9,783 nt of DNA from an uncultured Acidimicrobiales bacterium (lineage in GTDB: Bacteria; Actinomycetota; Acidimicrobiia; Acidimicrobiales; Aldehydirespiratoraceae), in contig CALKOE010000251.1 of the NCBI GenBank assembly GCA_938091985.1, positions 1-9,783 on the forward strand, given 5' to 3'. The notes under the pieces were generated by a model. It did not search any database. It had not been told where the DNA came from and saw only the letters and a program-made list of their open reading frames with translations. Shown here one piece after another: positions 6,329 to 9,783 of the stretch (positions are counted from its first letter, which is position 1; each line of letters opens with the position of its first letter). Made by a program: the position numbers and the translations under genes.

Positions 6329-7696
6329 TCAGAAGGTGCTGACCTGTGCGGGTGCTGCAGCGGCCGGCGCGGGCTCCGGTGCAGCCAGTTCGTCCACGAG
6401 CTCGCTGGCATCGACTGGCTCGGCCGCCTTGCCGTAGCCGCCGGGGCCGCCGAGACCCTTCGTGTAGTACAGGCTCAGCACGCGGTCGATCGAGTGGCGA
6501 TCGAGCGCGGGAGCAACACCTTCGTAGAGCGCCAGAGCCTTCACGAGCTTGCACACATCGGCCGGCAGATAGGGCCGAAGATCGCCGCCCTCTTCGATGC
6601 ACAAGGTCCGCAGATAGGCAGCCGATTCACCGTCGCAGGCAACGCCCATGGCGTGCGCGACGCGGGCGAGAATCCAGTCGAACGCGTCCTCGGTGATCGA
6701 ACCGATGAAGATCTTCGTCTGGATGCGTCGGAAGAAGGCCTCATCGCCCAAGTCCGACGGGTCGAGGTTGGTCGAAAGCACGACCTTCACGTCGAACGGC
6801 ACTTCGAAACTGACGCCGTAGTTGAGCGACAAGTAGTCGACACGACGGTCGAGAGGCACAATCCAGCGATTGAGCAGCTGGTCCGGCGTCAGAACCTGAC
6901 GGCCGAAGTCATCGATGATCATCACGCCGTTGTTGGCCTTCATCTGCAGCGGCGCGAGATAGACGCCGCTGGTCTGATCGAACGTCAGATCGAGCATGGA
7001 GCCGACGAGTTCGCCACCCACCACGACACGGGGTCGGTTGCACAGGATCCAGCGCGGGTCGAGGTCGTCCGGTTGCGTATCGGCGGGCACATGCACCGTC
7101 GAATCGAAGACGCTGATGATCTGACCATCGACTTCGATCGCCTTGGGCACGAGCACGTGGTCCGGGCTGATGCGCACGATCCGCTCGGCGATCGACGTTT
7201 TGCCGGTCCCGGGGGGACCGTAGAGAAACATCGCGCCGTTTGCGTTGAGCGCCGGACCGAGATCGTCAAGCAGCTCGTCGGAGATGACGAGATCCGAAAA
7301 CGCGGTCTTGAGCATTTCGCGATTCACGTAGACAGCGAGACGCTGGGCCGCAACGACAGAGCGGTAATGCTCCAGGGAGACCGGGCAGGCGCCGGCGTAG
7401 CGGGATTGAGCGAGTCGGTCGTTGGCGTGGGCCTGACCAAGTCCGGTGAGGGCGAGGGTGTAGTCGCGCCCGACCATCCCGAGAACCTCGATCTCCTTCT
7501 TCTCGCGAAGCTCCTGCACAATCTTGTCGACCAGGCCAGCGGTCAACGCCAAAGCGTTGGACAGACCGGTGACGTTGGTCTTGCCTTCGAACAGGCAGCG
7601 GCGCAGCACCAGGTCGGCGACGAGCGCGTACGGCACGCCGAGATCTTCCGGTGACTTGGGCGGCCGAAGACCGGGATCGTTTTGCACTGAGGACAC
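6329..7696 (-). CDS. Winged-helix - AAA family ATPase of uncharacterised type
   Basis: The 455-residue protein begins with a region predicted to be a winged-helix-like module (about 15-90: LVADLVLRRCL, GLSNALALTAGLVDKIVQELREKKEIEVLG). It continues with an AAA ATPase: Walker A GPPGTGKT (160-167), Walker B MIIDDFGRQ (259-267), the segment LLNRWIVPLDRRVDYL, and sensor 1 VVLSTNLDP (306-313). Arginines at FFRRI (321-325) may act as fingers. The C-terminal tail (about 425-455) is Ala/Pro/Glu-rich and looks disordered. The DDFGRQ and LNRWIVPLDRRVDYL segments recall a family of bacterial ATPases loosely called MoxR- or chaperone-like, whose targets are unknown. The start is GTG at 7696 (a minus-strand codon), supported by GAGGAG seven bases upstream. 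Neighbours do not reveal the substrate. Confidence 0.88.
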   Translation of the reverse strand: MSSVQNDPGLRPPKSPEDLGVPYALVADLVLRRCLFEGKTNVTGLSNALALTAGLVDKIVQELREKKEIEVLGMVGRDYTLALTGLGQAHANDRLAQSRYAGACPVSLEHYRSVVAAQRLAVYVNREMLKTAFSDLVISDELLDDLGPALNANGAMFLYGPPGTGKTSIAERIVRISPDHVLVPKAIEVDGQIISVFDSTVHVPADTQPDDLDPRWILCNRPRVVVGGELVGSMLDLTFDQTSGVYLAPLQMKANNGVMIIDDFGRQVLTPDQLLNRWIVPLDRRVDYLSLNYGVSFEVPFDVKVVLSTNLDPSDLGDEAFFRRIQTKIFIGSITEDAFDWILARVAHAMGVACDGESAAYLRTLCIEEGGDLRPYLPADVCKLVKALALYEGVAPALDRHSIDRVLSLYYTKGLGGPGGYGKAAEPVDASELVDELAAPEPAPAAAAPAQVSTF

Positions 7697-7703
7697 AGCA
7701 GAT

Positions 7704-7725
7704 CTCCTCGAGGCGCGTACGCCTC
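7704..7725 (-). promoter_or_regulatory. Leader hairpin abutting the Shine-Dalgarno of the ATPase gene
   Basis: On the minus-strand transcript, GAGGCG-UACG-CGCCUC forms a perfect six-pair stem with a four-base loop (7725-7710). The ribosome-binding sequence GAGGAG (7709-7704) follows with no base between, then seven bases to the GTG start. The hairpin could stabilise the leader, protect it after processing, or affect ribosome access. It could also be the end of an upstream transcript. A regulatory role is inference. Confidence 0.45.
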
Positions 7726-7766
7726 TCGATTCGTGTCTGTCCTGTCGGTCGGGTCGGCGTCGACTT

Positions 7767-7780
7767 GACCGTTTCCGGCC
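7767..7780 (-). terminator. Small GNRA-loop hairpin after the transporter stop
   Basis: Three bases past the TGA of the LivM-LivG gene, the minus-strand transcript reads GGCCG-GAAA-CGGUC. This is a five-pair stem (one G-U) closed by a GAAA tetraloop. It could be a weak terminator or a 3' end stabiliser, but there is no U-tract. Confidence 0.3.
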
Positions 7781-7783
7781 TTA

Positions 7784-9783
7784 TCAATCGGTGGTGCCGG
7801 AGCGCTGAATTGCCCGTTCGTCGGTGCCGAGATAGCTCGCGATCACCATCGGATTGTTGCGCACCTCGTCGGGCGAGCCTTCCGCGATGACACTGCCCGA
7901 TTCGAGGCAATAGACGCGGTCGCTGATCGACATCACGAGTGGCATGTCGTGTTCGATCACCACCACCGATGCGTCGAGCTCCTGCTGGATCTTCTTGATC
8001 AACGGACCGAACGCTTCGGTTTCGCGCTGCGCGACGCCGCCCGTGGGCTCGTCGAGCAGCAGCACCCGAGCATCGACAGCCAAGAGTGACCCCAATTCCA
8101 CGATGCGACGAGTTCCGGTCGAGAGCGCACCGATGACCTGGTCGGCGTAACGCCCGAGACCCAGATAGTCGATGATCTCCGACGACTCAGCCCGCTTGGC
8201 TCGCTCGTGAGCGGGCGACGGTGGAAGGCCGAGCATCGACGGCACCAGCAGCGAGGGTTGGCGAGCCTCGAGGGCGACCATCAGTGCCTCACGCACTGTC
8301 AGCTCCGGATAGAGCCGAGCCGCCTGGAAGCCACGTCCAAGTCCGACACGATGGCGAGCCGCGGCGCTACGGCCGGAGACATCAACGCCGAGCACCTCCA
8401 CGGTCCCTTCGGCGGGCACGAACCCGCTCACTGCATTGAGCAGCGTCGACTTGCCGGCCCCGTTCGTGCCGATCAGGCCGACCAGCTCGCCGGGGGCGAC
8501 ATCGAAGCTGACGTGATCAACCGCAACATTTCCACCGAAGCGAACCGTCACACCCCGCACCGAGAGGGCGGGGCCGTCGATCGGCTCGCGGGCCTTGCCG
8601 GTCGTGGGAACGGGGACGGCCTTCTGCGAGGCCGGGACGACCTCACCACGATCAGCTGCGGCATACCGGCGGTCGGCCACCTGCAAGAGGCCATCGCGGG
8701 CCCCATGAACCAGCTGGAGTAGGCCGCCCGGGAAGTACATCAGCAGGACGAGAAGGCCGATATTGGAGGTGAGCAGCGCCTGCAGATTGCGAAGTTTGTC
8801 GGGGGTGACCTCGCTGATGCCGAGAATCCACAACGAGCCGAGGATCGGACCGGCGACAGAGCCGAGCCCGCCGATGATCGCCATGACGATCACCCGCAGC
8901 GACTCGGCCGGAGCGAAGTCGGTGCCGGGCGACAACGACGCCTGTGAGATCACGAAGAGCGAACCGGCGAGGGCACTGATGCCACCAGAAATCGCGAAGG
9001 CCGAGAGCTTGGCTCGGGCCGGTGAGACCGTCGAAGCCGCAGCCATGTCTTCGTTGTCTCGAACCGCGATCAGGGTGCGCCCAATTCCCGACGATCGAAC
9101 ACGAGCAGCGATCCACGAGACGATGATCAGCGCAACCAGGCACAGCAGATAGAGGCTGCGTCTCGACTCGCCGAAGTCGAGGCCGAGGAACGACGGCGGG
9201 GGCGGCGGACGCGGGAAACTCGTGCCGCCGGTGAAGAACGACTGGTCGAACAGCCATGAACTGGCAGCCACCGCGAACGCGAGCGTGGTGACGGCCAGGA
9301 ACAAGCCTCGGACGCGCAGTGCCGGCAAACCGATCAGCAGCGCGCCGATCACGCCCATCGCAACCGAGAGCACGACCGCCACTGCCCAGGGCGCCTCGAT
9401 GCTGAAGTCGAAGAGGTCGAACGGCACGGGAATGTCGTGCCCCTTCGTGAACGCCACGGTCGAGAGAGCGCCCACGCCGACGAACGCGAACTGACCGAGC
9501 GACAGCTGACCGGCCCACCCCGTGAGGATCGACAAAGACAGAGCGACCATCGCGAACAGCACGATGCGGGTCCAGATCGAGATGCCGCTCGATGTGGTGA
9601 CAAAGACGGGCACCAGGGCCAGGGCTGCGAACAACGCAGCCAACCCGATGCCGTTGATGTTACGTACCCACCACACGCCACGAAGCCGCTCGGGGATCGG
9701 GCGACTCGCCGGCGAGAGCGACCAGCCGTCTTGGCTTCCTCCGCGGATCACCCACACGACAATCACCAACACGGCGATGAACA
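7784..9783 (-). CDS. Fused branched-chain amino acid-type ABC permease (LivM) and ATPase (LivG); start outside window
   Basis: One frame stays open through the right edge; residue numbers here count from the GTG at 9772, which is probably internal. Residues 1-10 end a hydrophobic helix. Residues about 42-355 form a LivM-type permease (LTGWAGQLSLGQFAFVGVGA at 83-102; the LRVRGLFLAVTTLAFA segment; MAIIGGLGSVAGPILGS at 297-313). A linker (about 360-400) leads to a LivG-type ATPase (about 401-650): Walker A GTNGAGKST (435-443), Q-loop Q483, signature LSTGT (550-554), Walker B LLLDEP (571-576), H-loop H608. The complex imports leucine-type amino acids or related small amides or ureas across the membrane; the substrate is unclear. 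Encoding both parts in one chain forces 1:1 stoichiometry. The leading helix looks like the end of LivH, so a triple fusion is possible. A LivF-type second ATPase is not in view. Confidence 0.92.
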   Translation of the reverse strand, partial: FIAVLVIVVWVIRGGSQDGWSLSPASRPIPERLRGVWWVRNINGIGLAALFAALALVPVFVTTSSGISIWTRIVLFAMVALSLSILTGWAGQLSLGQFAFVGVGALSTVAFTKGHDIPVPFDLFDFSIEAPWAVAVVLSVAMGVIGALLIGLPALRVRGLFLAVTTLAFAVAASSWLFDQSFFTGGTSFPRPPPPPSFLGLDFGESRRSLYLLCLVALIIVSWIAARVRSSGIGRTLIAVRDNEDMAAASTVSPARAKLSAFAISGGISALAGSLFVISQASLSPGTDFAPAESLRVIVMAIIGGLGSVAGPILGSLWILGISEVTPDKLRNLQALLTSNIGLLVLLMYFPGGLLQLVHGARDGLLQVADRRYAAADRGEVVPASQKAVPVPTTGKAREPIDGPALSVRGVTVRFGGNVAVDHVSFDVAPGELVGLIGTNGAGKSTLLNAVSGFVPAEGTVEVLGVDVSGRSAAARHRVGLGRGFQAARLYPELTVREALMVALEARQPSLLVPSMLGLPPSPAHERAKRAESSEIIDYLGLGRYADQVIGALSTGTRRIVELGSLLAVDARVLLLDEPTGGVAQRETEAFGPLIKKIQQELDASVVVIEHDMPLVMSISDRVYCLESGSVIAEGSPDEVRNNPMVIASYLGTDERAIQRSGTTD

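Noticed and set aside
6286..6411. Upstream extension of the luciferase-like gene to 6411
   Set aside because: The added 42 residues are His/Pro/Arg-rich, overlap the ATPase gene, and precede the conserved first barrel strand.
6494..7654. A 386-codon open frame on the plus strand opposite the AAA ATPase gene
   Set aside because: It is fully antisense to a gene with clear AAA motifs. Its translation is a low-complexity mix rich in Arg, Asp, Val and His with no recognisable domain, as expected from high-GC codon bias.
7765..7770. TTGACC on the plus strand as a -35 box
   Set aside because: No matching -10 lies about 17 bases downstream and no plus-strand gene follows; both neighbours are on the minus strand.

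Overview
The window is GC-rich, densely coding bacterial DNA: nine protein genes and no intergenic gap longer than about 90 bases. The gene content (a stand-alone PIN-PhoH protein, an F420/flavin luciferase-like oxidoreductase, an actinobacterial-type fused LivM-LivG transporter, and a membrane molybdopterin oxidoreductase with an internal Tat-type segment) points to a high-GC actinobacterium. The probable leaderless promoters fit this. An environmental lineage such as Acidimicrobiia is my best guess, but that is inference without a search. I saw no rRNA, tRNA, CRISPR array, insertion sequence or prophage gene.

Layout. Left edge to 1265 (+): 3' part of a membrane-anchored molybdopterin oxidoreductase of the sulfite-oxidase fold, followed by a short hairpin. 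1314-2606 (+): PIN-PhoH nuclease/ATPase. 3433-2607 (-): a two-gene unit encoding an NTF2/SnoaL-like protein and a small two-helix membrane protein. Its last stop codon abuts the PhoH stop codon back to back. 3463-3969 (+): a purine-type phosphoribosyltransferase, divergent from the NTF2-like gene across less than 30 bases. 5291-3997 (-): two tandem, paralogous secreted lipoproteins with acidic proline-rich stalks; the first carries a perfect-period 21-bp coding repeat. 6285-5365 (-): luciferase-like monooxygenase with a probable leaderless promoter. 7696-6329 (-): winged-helix plus AAA ATPase starting at GTG behind a strong Shine-Dalgarno and a perfect hairpin. Right edge to 7784 (-): branched-chain amino acid ABC transporter in which a LivM permease and a LivG ATPase form one polypeptide. 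The reading frame stays open past the window edge and may include LivH.

How they fit together. Most genes here are housekeeping or accessory metabolism, and I do not see one coherent defence or biosynthetic system. The minus-strand block from the transporter to the lipoproteins runs in one direction with gaps of 87, 43, 73 and 11 bases. The 11-base gap is a clear operon link; the others hold possible regulatory signals. The parts least explained by known biology are the tandem lipoprotein pair and the winged-helix AAA ATPase.
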